Positions 49,029 to 57,339 of a stretch of DNA of 59,460 nucleotides are shown here, in pieces (positions within the stretch are counted from its first letter, which is position 1; every line of letters begins with the position of its first letter). The translations under genes and the position numbers were made by a program. Location of the stretch: assembly GCA_900549015.1 (NCBI GenBank), contig URMH01000013.1, positions 1 through 59,460 on the forward strand, written 5' to 3'. The DNA comes from an uncultured Blautia sp. Lineage in GTDB: Bacteria > Bacillota > Clostridia > Lachnospirales > Lachnospiraceae. The notes under the pieces were generated by a model, which was not told the origin of the DNA, made no database searches, and saw only the letters and a list, made by a program, of their open reading frames with translations.

Positions 49029-49655
49029 ATGAGCAGCAGAATTGAACAGATTATTGATGAGATTGATGAGTATGTGGAGAGCTGTAAATTTCAGCCTCTT
49101 TCTACTACCAAGATTGTCGTACAGAAGGAAGAGATCATGGAGCTTCTCAGAGAGCTTCGTCTGAAAACTCCAGATGAGATTAAACGCTACCAGAAGATCA
49201 TCAGCAACAAAGATGCCATTCTGGAAGATGCACAGGCAAAGGCAGACGCGATCATCGCAGACGCACAGGCAAAAGCCCAGGAACTGGTAACGCAGCACGA
49301 GATCATGCAGAAGGCTTATGCACAGGCGAACGAGACGATCAATGCAGCAAATAAACAGGCACAGGAAATTCTGGACTCCGCTACAGAAGATGCAAACAGC
49401 ATTCGTCTGAGCGCGATCACATATACAGATGAAATGATGGCAAATATTGGTTCTGTACTTGACCAGACACTGGAAGATGCAGGCGGTAAATATAAGATGT
49501 TTATTGATGCGCTTCAGAGCTGCCTGGACGTAGTAAACCAGAACAGACAGGAGCTTGCGCCGCAGACAGCTCAGGCTGCAGCTATGTCCAGTTCTTATCA
49601 TGCAGAAGACAGCTCCGCTGATGAAGAACTGTTAGACGAGCTGGGTGACAACTAA
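49029..49655 (+). CDS. Coiled-coil protein of DivIVA/ATPase-like type
   Basis: Protein of 208 residues, mostly helical. Residues 1-40 are the start MSSRIEQIIDEIDEYVESCK with KIVVQKEEIMELLRELR; residues 55-160 are a long Ala/Gln/Glu coiled coil (EDAQAKADAIIADAQAKAQELV and ANKQAQEILDSATEDAN). Similar clostridial genes are often called 'ATPase', but no P-loop is present. A DivIVA-like polar or division role is possible. The end overlaps the convergent ylbJ-like gene by 24 bases. Confidence 0.75.
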   Translation: MSSRIEQIIDEIDEYVESCKFQPLSTTKIVVQKEEIMELLRELRLKTPDEIKRYQKIISNKDAILEDAQAKADAIIADAQAKAQELVTQHEIMQKAYAQANETINAANKQAQEILDSATEDANSIRLSAITYTDEMMANIGSVLDQTLEDAGGKYKMFIDALQSCLDVVNQNRQELAPQTAQAAAMSSSYHAEDSSADEELLDELGDN

Positions 49656-50564
49656 GACAAGAAGTGCAGTGAGAGTTGCATGCATACATTTTGCGGTAAA
49701 GTAGGGGAGAACAGAAATCTGTCCTTTTAATACGCTCTTTGTCTGAGCGAGGATACATAAGCCTCCAAAGGCAGTCATCGTCATGGCATAGAGATATTTC
49801 TTCATATAAGAAAGACTCGAGAGCGCAAGCTGGTGAAGTCCGGTTGTAAGCTCTGTGATGCCGAGAAATATGTATTTTCCTTCAGAATCAGACGGGCAGA
49901 AGTGACCGATCACTGCTCCCAGGATAGAGAAGAGAAGAATATATCCGCCGAGACGGGTGATGGTTTCGAAACCGTTCATAATAGAGACGTCTATGACAGC
50001 TCCTGGCGAGCTGACAGCGGATGTCTCTTTTTTTGACGTTGATATGGGTGTAAAGGTTTTGTTTTTATAAATAATAAAGCGGAAAAACAGCATACATATA
50101 AGGTTTGAGAGAAGAAGGATTCCTGTAATTTCTGTTATTTTTGTCCTGCCGCCGAGACAGATCTGCGATACATAGGCAGTGAGAAAGACAGGACTCGGGT
50201 TGTTGGAAAAGGTGAGGAGATACGAGGCTTCTTTTTTGCTTATTTTATTTTCCTGATATAAATCAGAGGCAAGCTTTGCGCCCATAGGGTATCCGCAGAG
50301 CATACCAAGAAGGAAAACATAAGCGCCGCAGGGAGTCAGTCCCAGAAATTTTTTCCAGAAAAAGGAAAAAGGGCTTAAAATTTTTTCGATTCCCTTTGTA
50401 TGCAGAAGAATTCCGGTTAAAATAAGAAAGGGAAGAAGCGTGGGGATCAAGGTGTTCAGCCACAGCTTCATTCCGTCTCTGGCAGCAAAAAGAGCTTCCT
50501 CCGGATATTTCAGGAGGAAAAGAAGAAGGCAGATAACGCCGGCTGTTGTAATACGTTGTTTCAT
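49632..50564 (-). CDS. ylbJ: YlbJ-like sporulation membrane protein (nucleoside recognition domain)
   Basis: Membrane protein of 310 residues with about eight hydrophobic segments and the nucleoside-recognition/gate domain fold: LNTLIPTLLPFLILTGILLHTKG, GMLCGYPMGAKLASDLYQENKIS and FSNNPSPVFLTAYVS. YlbJ is needed for spore cortex formation in Bacillus. The family assignment rests on the G-Y-P-x-G-A-K and N-N-P-S-P motifs; the transported molecule is unknown. Convergent overlap of 24 bases with the coiled-coil gene. Confidence 0.82.
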   Translation of the reverse strand: MKQRITTAGVICLLLFLLKYPEEALFAARDGMKLWLNTLIPTLLPFLILTGILLHTKGIEKILSPFSFFWKKFLGLTPCGAYVFLLGMLCGYPMGAKLASDLYQENKISKKEASYLLTFSNNPSPVFLTAYVSQICLGGRTKITEITGILLLSNLICMLFFRFIIYKNKTFTPISTSKKETSAVSSPGAVIDVSIMNGFETITRLGGYILLFSILGAVIGHFCPSDSEGKYIFLGITELTTGLHQLALSSLSYMKKYLYAMTMTAFGGLCILAQTKSVLKGQISVLPYFTAKCMHATLTALLVLVVTQLV

Positions 50565-50641
50565 ATGCGCCTGCTTGTTTTTTCTTAAATATATGGCGTT
50601 TTATGAGGATATATGATTAATAAAATTGGAGGTGTCATTTT

Positions 50642-52093
50642 ATGGCAGTACTGGAACAGTGTGAGCCGAAAAGAGTATTTCATTATTTTGAGGAGATTTG
50701 TAAAATTCCTCACGGCTCAGGAAATACAAAAGAGATCAGCGATTATCTTGTAGGCTTTGCAAAAGAGCAGGGCTTAAATTATGTACAGGACGAGCTGAAT
50801 AATGTGGTGATTTATAAAGAAGCGACAGAAGGGTATGAAAATGCGCCTGTTGTCATTCTTCAGGGACATATGGATATGGTGTGCGAAAAACGTCCGGACG
50901 TGGTTCATGATTTTACAAAAGACGGTCTGAAGCTTTCCGTAAAAGACGGATATGTTTCCGCAAACGGCACAACGCTTGGAGGAGATAACGGAATCGCAGT
51001 TGCCTATGGTCTGGCGCTTCTGGAGAGTAAAGATATTCCGCACCCTGCCCTTGAAGTACTCATTACAGTAGATGAGGAAATTGGGCTTCTTGGGGCAAAA
51101 GATTTTGACTGCAGCGTTTTAAAAGGAAAGAGATTTATTAACCTGGATTCCGAGGCAGAGGGAAGCATCTGGATCAGCTGTGCAGGCGGTCTTTCTGCAT
51201 ACAGCCGCATTCCTGTCCAGAGAGTGGAGGCAGAGGGAACAATTCTCACAGTGAAGATTTCCGGTCTTATGGGCGGACATTCCGGTGCGGAAATCGATAA
51301 AAACCGTGCGAACGCCAATGTTCTTATGGGAAGATTTTTATACGGACTTAAGAAAAAATGCGAGTACGAGCTTGTTTCTGTAAACGGCGGACAGAAAGAC
51401 AATGCCATTCCGAGAGAATGTACAGCCGTTCTTGCAGTTGGAGAAGAAAGTGTTTCAGAGATTCTTTCTTATGCGTCCTGGCTCCAGGAAAAATTAAGAG
51501 AAGAGTATACAGGAAGTGATGAAGGCATCACTCTTTCCGTAGAAAATGAGGGTGTGAAAAAGGCAGAGATCATGCATCCCACAAGCAGAGAGAGAGTTCT
51601 TTTTTATCTTATGAATATCCCGTTTGGCGTATTAAAGATGAGCGGAACTATACAGGGGCTCGTTGAGACGTCCAACAATATCGGAATCTTAAAAACAGAT
51701 GACAGTGAAGTTCTGGCAGTTTCCAGCGTGAGAAGCTCTGTGGGAGCAGCGAGAGACGCTGTGGCAGATAAGCTGGAATACCTTACAGAGTTCCTGGGAG
51801 GCGAATTTGAAATCCAGGGCGCATATCCTGCATGGGAGTACCGTAAGGATTCCCCGCTTCGTGATAAGATGGCAAAGGTATATGAAGAGATGTACGGAGA
51901 GAAGCCAAATGTAGTTGCTATTCATGCAGGACTGGAATGCGGTCTTTTCTACGAAAAAATAGAAAATCTTGATTGTGTGTCTATTGGTCCGAATATGAAG
52001 GATATTCATACTTCTGAGGAACTGCTTGAAGTTGCGTCAGTGGAAAGAGTGTGGAAGTATCTTGTAAAGGTTTTGGAAAATCTGAAGGATTGA
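50642..52093 (+). CDS. pepD: Aminoacyl-histidine dipeptidase
   Basis: Cytosolic zinc dipeptidase (483 residues) of the M20 family (PepD, carnosinase-like). Metal-site motifs: VVILQGHMDMVCEKRPD near 75-91, TLGGDNGIAVAYGLAL near 117-131 and TVDEEIGLLGAKDF near 147-160; the substrate-lid region spans roughly 200-390 and ends before IHAGLECGLF. TTGGAGGTGTC is the ribosome site. The terminator follows. Its normal role is release of amino acids from short peptides. Confidence 0.93.
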   Translation: MAVLEQCEPKRVFHYFEEICKIPHGSGNTKEISDYLVGFAKEQGLNYVQDELNNVVIYKEATEGYENAPVVILQGHMDMVCEKRPDVVHDFTKDGLKLSVKDGYVSANGTTLGGDNGIAVAYGLALLESKDIPHPALEVLITVDEEIGLLGAKDFDCSVLKGKRFINLDSEAEGSIWISCAGGLSAYSRIPVQRVEAEGTILTVKISGLMGGHSGAEIDKNRANANVLMGRFLYGLKKKCEYELVSVNGGQKDNAIPRECTAVLAVGEESVSEILSYASWLQEKLREEYTGSDEGITLSVENEGVKKAEIMHPTSRERVLFYLMNIPFGVLKMSGTIQGLVETSNNIGILKTDDSEVLAVSSVRSSVGAARDAVADKLEYLTEFLGGEFEIQGAYPAWEYRKDSPLRDKMAKVYEEMYGEKPNVVAIHAGLECGLFYEKIENLDCVSIGPNMKDIHTSEELLEVASVERVWKYLVKVLENLKD

Positions 52094-52102
52094 TAAAAAA
52101 AG

Positions 52103-52134
52103 AAGGCTCCGGCAGAAACGCCGGGGTCTTTTAT
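52103..52134 (+). terminator. Terminator after pepD
   Basis: AAGGCTCCGGC pairs with GCCGGGGTCTT (with G-U pairs) around AGAAAC, then TTATTTT. Confidence 0.75.
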
Positions 52135-52157
52135 TTTGCATAAACAGTGTATAACAC

Positions 52158-52189
52158 TTGACAACAGTACTATACTGTTATATACTGTT
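52158..52189 (+). promoter_or_regulatory. Promoter with built-in GntR operator
   Basis: Perfect -35 TTGACA (52158-52163), 17-base spacer, -10 TATACT (52181-52186). Between and across them lies the palindrome AACAGTA-CTA-TACTGTT (52163-52179), and a second half-site TACTGTT lies at 52183-52189. Another AACAGTGTATAACACT-like half lies just upstream at 52143. The position strongly suggests that the GntR product represses its own operon. Confidence 0.75.
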
Positions 52190-52212
52190 AATCAAATAGG
52201 AGGCCAACTATT

Positions 52213-52593
52213 ATGGAGATTATTATCAATCACACATCGATGCAGCCCATTTACGAACAGATTGCGGATCGCATTAAGGCGATGGTTATGGAGGGAAAAT
52301 TAAAAGCGGGAGAAATGCTGCCTTCTGTAAGGACAATGGCAAAGGAACTGAAAATCAGCGCCCTCACAGTGAAAAAAGCGTATGATTTTCTGGAAGAGGA
52401 AGGTTTTGTTGTAACAGTCCACGGAAAAGGAAGCTTTATCGCAGAACATAATCAGAATCTTATGATGGAAGAACGCAGAAAAGAAACGGAGGCTGCATTG
52501 GAGCAGGTGATCCGGAGAAGCCGTCAGGGCGGACTTTCGGACGAAGAAATCAGAGAGCTGTTTGAGCTGATCATGGAGGAAGATATATGTTAG
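52213..52593 (+). CDS. GntR-family regulator, YtrA type
   Basis: Short GntR regulator of 126 residues, the YtrA subfamily that lacks a large effector domain. The winged helix spans residues about 10-78: ADRIKAMVMEGKLKAGEMLPSVRTMAKELKISALTVKKAYDFLEEEGFVVTVHGKGSF. Such regulators usually repress adjacent ABC operons in response to cell-wall antibiotics or amphiphiles. AGGAGG (52200-52205) is the ribosome site. The gene overlaps the ABC ATPase by 7 bases. Confidence 0.9.
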   Translation: MEIIINHTSMQPIYEQIADRIKAMVMEGKLKAGEMLPSVRTMAKELKISALTVKKAYDFLEEEGFVVTVHGKGSFIAEHNQNLMMEERRKETEAALEQVIRRSRQGGLSDEEIRELFELIMEEDIC

Positions 52594-53441
52594 TGGAAAT
52601 GAAACATGTGAAAAAACATTACCGGGATTTTTCCCTGGACTGTTCCCTGCAGTTAAAGGAGGGCTGCATCACTGGTCTGATAGGGGCGAATGGTGCGGGA
52701 AAAAGCACGGCTTTTAAGGCGATTCTCGGTCTGATTCGCCCGGAGGAGGGAGAGATTGCAGTTCTGGGAGAAAGGGGAGGAAATCTTACGGGAAAAACAA
52801 AGGAAGAGATCGGGGTGGTCCTTCCGGAGAGTACCTTCAGCCGGTATCTGAAAGTAAAACAGATCGTTCCGGTCATGAAAGAGCTGTATTCCCGGTTTGA
52901 CAGAGAATATTTTCAGGAACAGTGCAGAAGATTTTCCATTCCTGAGGATAAGGTTTTAACGGAATTTTCCACAGGAATGCTGGCAAAGCTTAAAATCCTT
53001 CTGGCGCTTTCTTACAGACCTAGAATCCTTATATTAGATGAGCCAACTGCAGGGCTTGATGTGCTGACGCGAGATGAGCTTCTTTCCGTATTTCGGGAGT
53101 ATATGGAAGAAAGTGAAGAGAGAGGGATTCTCATCAGTTCTCATATTTCCTCAGATTTGGAGGGACTGTGCGACGATATGTACATGATCCATCAGGGAAG
53201 GATCATCATGCATGAGGAGACAGATGTACTTCTCGATGAATATGGAATTTTAAAGGTGAGCGCAGACGAATACAAAAAGCTCGATAAAAGCTTTCTTCTG
53301 AAAAAGAAGAAAGAAAACTACGGATACAGCTGTCTGACAAAAGAGAAGTATTATTATATGGAAAATTATCCTTCTTCTGTGGTGGAGAAATGTTCTCTTG
53401 ACGAGGTGATTTCCATTATGGTAAAGGGGGAGACAGTATGA
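52587..53441 (+). CDS. ABC transporter ATP-binding protein (YtrB/BcrA type)
   Basis: ATPase of 284 residues. Walker A is LIGANGAGKSTAFKAIL (about residues 29-45), the signature motif is degenerate (FSTGMLAKLKILLALS), Walker B is ILILDEPTAGLD, and the switch His is in ISSHISSDLEGLC. The C-terminal extension is about 70 residues. ATGA overlap with the permease. The typical context is drug or peptide efflux with GntR control; the substrate is unknown. Confidence 0.9.
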   Translation: MLVEMKHVKKHYRDFSLDCSLQLKEGCITGLIGANGAGKSTAFKAILGLIRPEEGEIAVLGERGGNLTGKTKEEIGVVLPESTFSRYLKVKQIVPVMKELYSRFDREYFQEQCRRFSIPEDKVLTEFSTGMLAKLKILLALSYRPRILILDEPTAGLDVLTRDELLSVFREYMEESEERGILISSHISSDLEGLCDDMYMIHQGRIIMHEETDVLLDEYGILKVSADEYKKLDKSFLLKKKKENYGYSCLTKEKYYYMENYPSSVVEKCSLDEVISIMVKGETV

Positions 53442-54094
53442 AAGGATTGTTAAAAAAAGACCTGGCGATTTTATTTTGCAACAGAGCCATGCTCGTTGCG
53501 GCAATTATTGTTTTGGCAGCAGTTGCGTTTATGGGAAGAGGAGGCGGTCAGTTTATCATATCGTATATGGCGATTTTTGTTCCAATGGTAATAAACGGTA
53601 CGATAAGCTATGATGATATGGATCATGGAATGGCATACCTTATGACGCTTCCTGTTACAAGAAGACAGTATGTATATTCAAAATACGTGTTTAGTGCAGG
53701 AGTAGGATTTCTCTGCTGGATTTTTTCCTGTGTTATGGGAACTCTGTCTAATCTTATGCACGGAAGCAAAGGAGAACCGGGCGAATGGCTGTTTCTCTGT
53801 CTTATGAGCCTGGGAATTCTGATTTTTGTCAGCAGCCTTATTATTCCTGTGCAGTTAAAGTTTGGAGCAGAGAAAGCGAAAATAGCAATGCTTCTTATTA
53901 TGGTAGGAGTGGCAGGTGCGACGTGGCTTTGCATTAATATAAAAAAAGCAGTTTTTCCGGGAAGTATGAATCTGCTTTCTTTTTTAAATGACAATCCCTT
54001 TGTGTTTGCGGGAATCGTGCTTTTATCTGCGCTGGCAGCGTTTTTACTTTCTGTTTTTGTCAGCATACGGATTTTTGAAAAAAAGGAATGGTAA
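53438..54094 (+). CDS. ABC-2 type permease
   Basis: Membrane subunit (218 residues) with six hydrophobic segments, near residues 12-30, 36-54, 81-101, 113-135, 147-165 and 180-205. It begins MKGLLKKDLAILFCN and has the YDDMDHGMAYLMTLPVTRRQYV stretch typical of ABC-2 permeases of the YtrC/YtrD sort. It is a half-size permease, so the transporter needs a dimer or another subunit. Coupled to the ATPase by ATGA. Confidence 0.82.
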   Translation: MKGLLKKDLAILFCNRAMLVAAIIVLAAVAFMGRGGGQFIISYMAIFVPMVINGTISYDDMDHGMAYLMTLPVTRRQYVYSKYVFSAGVGFLCWIFSCVMGTLSNLMHGSKGEPGEWLFLCLMSLGILIFVSSLIIPVQLKFGAEKAKIAMLLIMVGVAGATWLCINIKKAVFPGSMNLLSFLNDNPFVFAGIVLLSALAAFLLSVFVSIRIFEKKEW

Positions 54095-54097
54095 GAT

Positions 54098-55204
54098 ATG
54101 GAGAAACATGAGATTTACACAATATGCGGAAAAGAATATAAAGAGATGACAAAAACTCTTTTAAAGGAATGCCGCTTACAGGAACTGATTGGTTCAAAAG
54201 AGAAAAAGATCGGAATTAAGCCGAATCTTGTATCTCCTACAGAGGCCTCTTACGGGGCAACCACTCACCCGGAGGTAGTGGCAGGTATTATTGAGTATCT
54301 GAAGGAATCAGGGTTTGAGAAGCTTGCCATGCTGGAAGGTTCCTGGGTGGGAGACCGGACAGAAGAGGCATACGAGGTGTGCGGCTATAAAGAGCTGTCT
54401 GAAAAATACGGCGTTCCTTTTTGGGATACGCAGAAAGATAAGGGTGTATTAAAATCATGTGCAGGGCTTGAGCTGTATATCTGCGAAAGCGTAGAAAAGC
54501 TGGATTTTTTAATTAATGTGCCGGTCTTAAAAGGGCATTGCCAGACAAAGATAACATGCGCCCTGAAAAATATGAAAGGTCTTATCCCGAATAAAGAAAA
54601 AAGAAGGTTTCATGCAATGGGGCTTCACCGTCCCATTGCTCATCTGAACGCAGGAATTTGCCAGGATTTTGTTGTAGTAGATAATATATGCGGGGATCTG
54701 GATTTTGAGGACGGGGGAAATCCTGTGGAGATGAACCGGATCTTTGCAGGAAGAGATCCGGTTTTGATGGACGCAGTGATGTGCAGGCTGATGCATTATG
54801 AGGTGAGCGAGATACCTTACATCGTTTTTTCCGGAGAGCTTGGAGTGGGCTGTAAAGATCCGGAAAAAGCGGTAATCCATACAGTGGGAGAGGAAACCGG
54901 AGGAGAAATCCCAAAATCCAGAAAAGTGGTGGAGCTTCAGGACGCGGTGGAGGAAGTGGAATCCTGCAGCGCCTGTTACGGGTATCTGATTCCTGCCCTG
55001 GAAATGTTGAAAGAGGATGGACTTTTTGAAAGACTGGATGAAAAAATAAGCATAGGACAGGGATTTAGGGGAAAAACAGGAACACTTGGAGTGGGGAGCT
55101 GTACAAAAGGCTTTGCCTGTCATCTTGATGGGTGTCCTCCTACAGAGGGACAGATTTATGAGTTCTTGAAAGAATATATTCAAAAGAAAAAGAAGCGGAG
55201 ATGA
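54098..55204 (+). CDS. DUF362 family protein with cysteine-rich C-terminus
   Basis: Protein of 368 residues of the DUF362 family. The core has KPNLVSPTEASYGATTHPEVV near 43-63, then FLINVPVLKGHCQTKITCALKNMKGLIPNKEKRRFH near 143-178. The C-terminus has clusters SCSACYGYLIPALEML and GSCTKGFACHLDGCPPTEG that could hold a metal or iron-sulfur centre. Its function is unknown. It lies 3 bases after the permease and is probably in the GntR-controlled operon, an unusual partner for such a transporter. Confidence 0.8.
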   Translation: MEKHEIYTICGKEYKEMTKTLLKECRLQELIGSKEKKIGIKPNLVSPTEASYGATTHPEVVAGIIEYLKESGFEKLAMLEGSWVGDRTEEAYEVCGYKELSEKYGVPFWDTQKDKGVLKSCAGLELYICESVEKLDFLINVPVLKGHCQTKITCALKNMKGLIPNKEKRRFHAMGLHRPIAHLNAGICQDFVVVDNICGDLDFEDGGNPVEMNRIFAGRDPVLMDAVMCRLMHYEVSEIPYIVFSGELGVGCKDPEKAVIHTVGEETGGEIPKSRKVVELQDAVEEVESCSACYGYLIPALEMLKEDGLFERLDEKISIGQGFRGKTGTLGVGSCTKGFACHLDGCPPTEGQIYEFLKEYIQKKKKRR

Positions 55205-55240
55205 AAAAAGGGGAAGGCAGATTGCCTTCCCTTAACTATT
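55205..55240. terminator. Terminator between DUF362 gene and kinase-like gene
   Basis: Perfect stem GGGAAGGCA (55211-55219) / TGCCTTCCC (55223-55231), loop GAT. The run of A before the stem gives T's for the minus strand; the plus side has TTAACTATTCTT. Probably bidirectional. Confidence 0.85.
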
Positions 55241-55241
55241 C

Positions 55242-55829
55242 TTAAAGACTGCTTTTGATGATTTCTATAATTTGTTCCTGAGAAAACTGACTGCTGTCAA
55301 TACATAACTGATACTGTGTCATATCCATCCACTTGTGGTCTGTGAAATATTCGTAATAAGAGCGGCGTTCTTTATCCATTTTCTTTACCAGTTTCCTTGC
55401 GCTTTTTTCTTCGCGTCCGGTGCGGGCGATAACATTTTCTACTCTTTTTTCAAAAGGTGCGTAAATAAAAACGCTTAAAGTTTTGTCTGTCAGAATGTGG
55501 TTGGCGCATCTTCCTACGATTACGCAGTCTTCTTTTTGCGCTATATCAGAAATAATCTGGCGCTGAATATCAAAGAGAATGTCATTCATGGGAATGAAGT
55601 GCATATCTTTGTCAATCTGAATTTCGTGATCAATAGGAAAACGCCACTGGTTTGCTTTCTTTTCGTCTACTTTGGCGAAGGTATCAAACGGAATCTGCTT
55701 TTCCTTACTTGCAATGTCAATTAGTTCCTTATCGTAAAAGCTTATGCCCAGATTTTCAGCGAGCGCTTTTCCTATGGCGCGTCCGCCGCTTCCGAACATA
55801 CGATTAATTGTAATAATTTTTTTCGACAT
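55242..55829 (-). CDS. Cytidylate kinase-like family protein
   Basis: Protein of 195 residues of the cytidylate kinase-like family (distinct from cmk). The P-loop is NRMFGSGGRAIGKAL (residues 9-23) with GSGG in place of the usual AGAGKST; ELIDIASKEKQIP and IVGRCANHIL follow. Unlike Cmk it lacks the CMP-site GRDIG block. The start is the ATG at 55829, 8 bases after GGGAGGT; the upstream ATG is too close to that site. Substrate unknown; it could phosphorylate another nucleotide or be regulatory. Confidence 0.8.
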   Translation of the reverse strand: MSKKIITINRMFGSGGRAIGKALAENLGISFYDKELIDIASKEKQIPFDTFAKVDEKKANQWRFPIDHEIQIDKDMHFIPMNDILFDIQRQIISDIAQKEDCVIVGRCANHILTDKTLSVFIYAPFEKRVENVIARTGREEKSARKLVKKMDKERRSYYEYFTDHKWMDMTQYQLCIDSSQFSQEQIIEIIKSSL

Positions 55830-55989
55830 ATCCATACCTCCCTGTGTGATTTTGTTGTGATTATTATAGCATATTTGCATGAAAAATACTATGAAAATAT
55901 AAAAAAATAAGCATAATAAACAAAAAAAGAAATTTAGGGTGGAAAAAATTAAGACTGGAAAAAAATAAAAGTATCTGTTAAAATAAAAT

Positions 55990-56012
55990 TATAATAGCCA
56001 TTTTGCGGCTAT
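55990..56012 (+). promoter_or_regulatory. -10 box and 5' hairpin upstream of xdh genes
   Basis: TATAAT (55990-55995) overlaps a hairpin ATAGCC-ATTTTGC-GGCTAT (55994-56012). No convincing -35 box 17 bases upstream. A molybdenum cofactor riboswitch was considered and not seen. Confidence 0.45.
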
Positions 56013-56060
56013 AAGATAATAAACAGACAAAAGGAAACAAAAAAGAGAAAGGAATATAAG

Positions 56061-56879
56061 ATGCTGAAGATAAAAAATTATGTAAAAGCCAAAAGTCTGG
56101 CAGAGGCATATGAACTGAATCAGAAAAAAACAGCATGTATATTGGGCGGTATGGTATGGCTGAAAATGTCTGACAAAACCGTATCCACAGCCATTGATAT
56201 TTCCGGATTGGGGCTAGATACCATCACAGAGACAGAGGAGGAATTTGTAATCGGCGCAATGACCTCCCTTCGCGACCTGGAAATGCACCAGGGTCTGGAG
56301 CAATACACAAAAGGAGCTGTAAAAGAAAGTCTCCGTCACATTGTAGGCGTACAGTTCCGTAACTGCGCCACAGTGGGAGGCAGTATTTTCGGACGTTTCG
56401 GCTTTTCCGATGTACTGACTGTGTTTCTTGCGATGAATACCTGGGTGGAGCTTTACGATAAAGGAAGGATTCCGCTTTCCGAATTTGCGCAGATGAAAAA
56501 AGACAGAGATATTCTTGTGAATGTTATTGTAAAGAAAACGCCACTTTCCGTCTGCTATCTCAGCCAGAGAAACACAAAAACGGATTTCCCTGTTCTCACC
56601 TGTGCGGCGTCGCTTGTGGGAGAGGAGGCGCGCACAGTCATCGGCGCGAGACCTGCCCGTCCTGTTATTTTAGAGGATGAAAAGGGAATTCTTAAAAATT
56701 TCAAATACCTGTCAAAGGAGAAAAAGAAAGAAGCAGCAAAGGCTTTTGCGGAATATGCGGCACAGCAGGTAAAGACAGGCTCAAATATGCGTGCTTCTGC
56801 AGAATACAGAACGCTTCTTGCTAAGGTGCTGACAAAAAGAGCGTGGGAAGCAGTAGGAGGAATGGCAGATGAAGATTAG
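56061..56879 (+). CDS. xdhB: FAD-binding subunit of molybdenum hydroxylase
   Basis: FAD subunit (272 residues) of a xanthine dehydrogenase-type enzyme. FAD contacts are visible in ILGGMVWLKMS (about residues 30-40) and NCATVGGSIFGRFGFSD (about 103-119). The C-terminal CODH_FAD-type domain ends VGGMADED. Electrons from the molybdenum site reach the FAD through the iron-sulfur subunit. AAAGGAATATAAG is the ribosome site. Overlap with the next gene is 11 bases. The exact substrate of the complex (purine or other) is not fixed by the sequence. Confidence 0.85.
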   Translation: MLKIKNYVKAKSLAEAYELNQKKTACILGGMVWLKMSDKTVSTAIDISGLGLDTITETEEEFVIGAMTSLRDLEMHQGLEQYTKGAVKESLRHIVGVQFRNCATVGGSIFGRFGFSDVLTVFLAMNTWVELYDKGRIPLSEFAQMKKDRDILVNVIVKKTPLSVCYLSQRNTKTDFPVLTCAASLVGEEARTVIGARPARPVILEDEKGILKNFKYLSKEKKKEAAKAFAEYAAQQVKTGSNMRASAEYRTLLAKVLTKRAWEAVGGMADED

Positions 56880-57339
56880 TTTCTGGTTAAATGGTGTGTA
56901 TCGCCATGAAGAGGTGGAACCGGGAGTGATGCTCCTTGATTTTTTGAGAGAAAAGGGCTGTGCAAGCGTAAAAAGAGGATGCGAAACTGCAAACTGCGGT
57001 CTTTGTACCGTGCTTATGGACGAAAAGCCGGTGCTTTCCTGTTCTGTTCTCGCAGTACGGGCCGATGGAAAGAAAATTGTGACAATGGAAGGAATGCAGA
57101 GAGAAGCAGAGGAGTTTGGAAGTTTTCTGGCACAGGAAGGCGCAGAGCAGTGCGGATTTTGTAACCCGGGCTTTATTATGAATGTTTTTGCCATGTTAAA
57201 AGAAATTAAAAATCCTACAGAGGAACAGATAAAGGAATATCTGTCAGGAAATCTTTGTCGCTGTTCTGGTTTCGTTTCACAGACAAGAAGTATTCTGAAA
57301 TTTTTGAAATATAAAAAAGCACAGGAGGGAGAGGTATGA
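56869..57339 (+). CDS. xdhC: 2Fe-2S subunit of molybdenum hydroxylase
   Basis: Iron-sulfur subunit of 156 residues with two [2Fe-2S] centres. The plant-type N-terminal site has GCETANCGLCTVLMDEKPVLSC-type spacing (Cys residues around 38-60), and the C-terminal helical site has QCGFCNPGFIMNVFAML (about 99-115) and NLCRCSGF. All eight cysteines are present. The ATGA at 57336-57339 couples it to the large subunit. Confidence 0.93.
   Translation: MKISFWLNGVYRHEEVEPGVMLLDFLREKGCASVKRGCETANCGLCTVLMDEKPVLSCSVLAVRADGKKIVTMEGMQREAEEFGSFLAQEGAEQCGFCNPGFIMNVFAMLKEIKNPTEEQIKEYLSGNLCRCSGFVSQTRSILKFLKYKKAQEGEV

Noticed and set aside
49029..49655. An ATPase
   Set aside because: Similar genes are sometimes labelled ATPase, but no P-loop or Walker B is present; it is a coiled-coil protein.
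56013..56060. A molybdenum cofactor riboswitch before the xdh genes
   Set aside because: Only a simple 6-bp hairpin is visible (55994-56012); the long multi-stem layout of that riboswitch class is absent.
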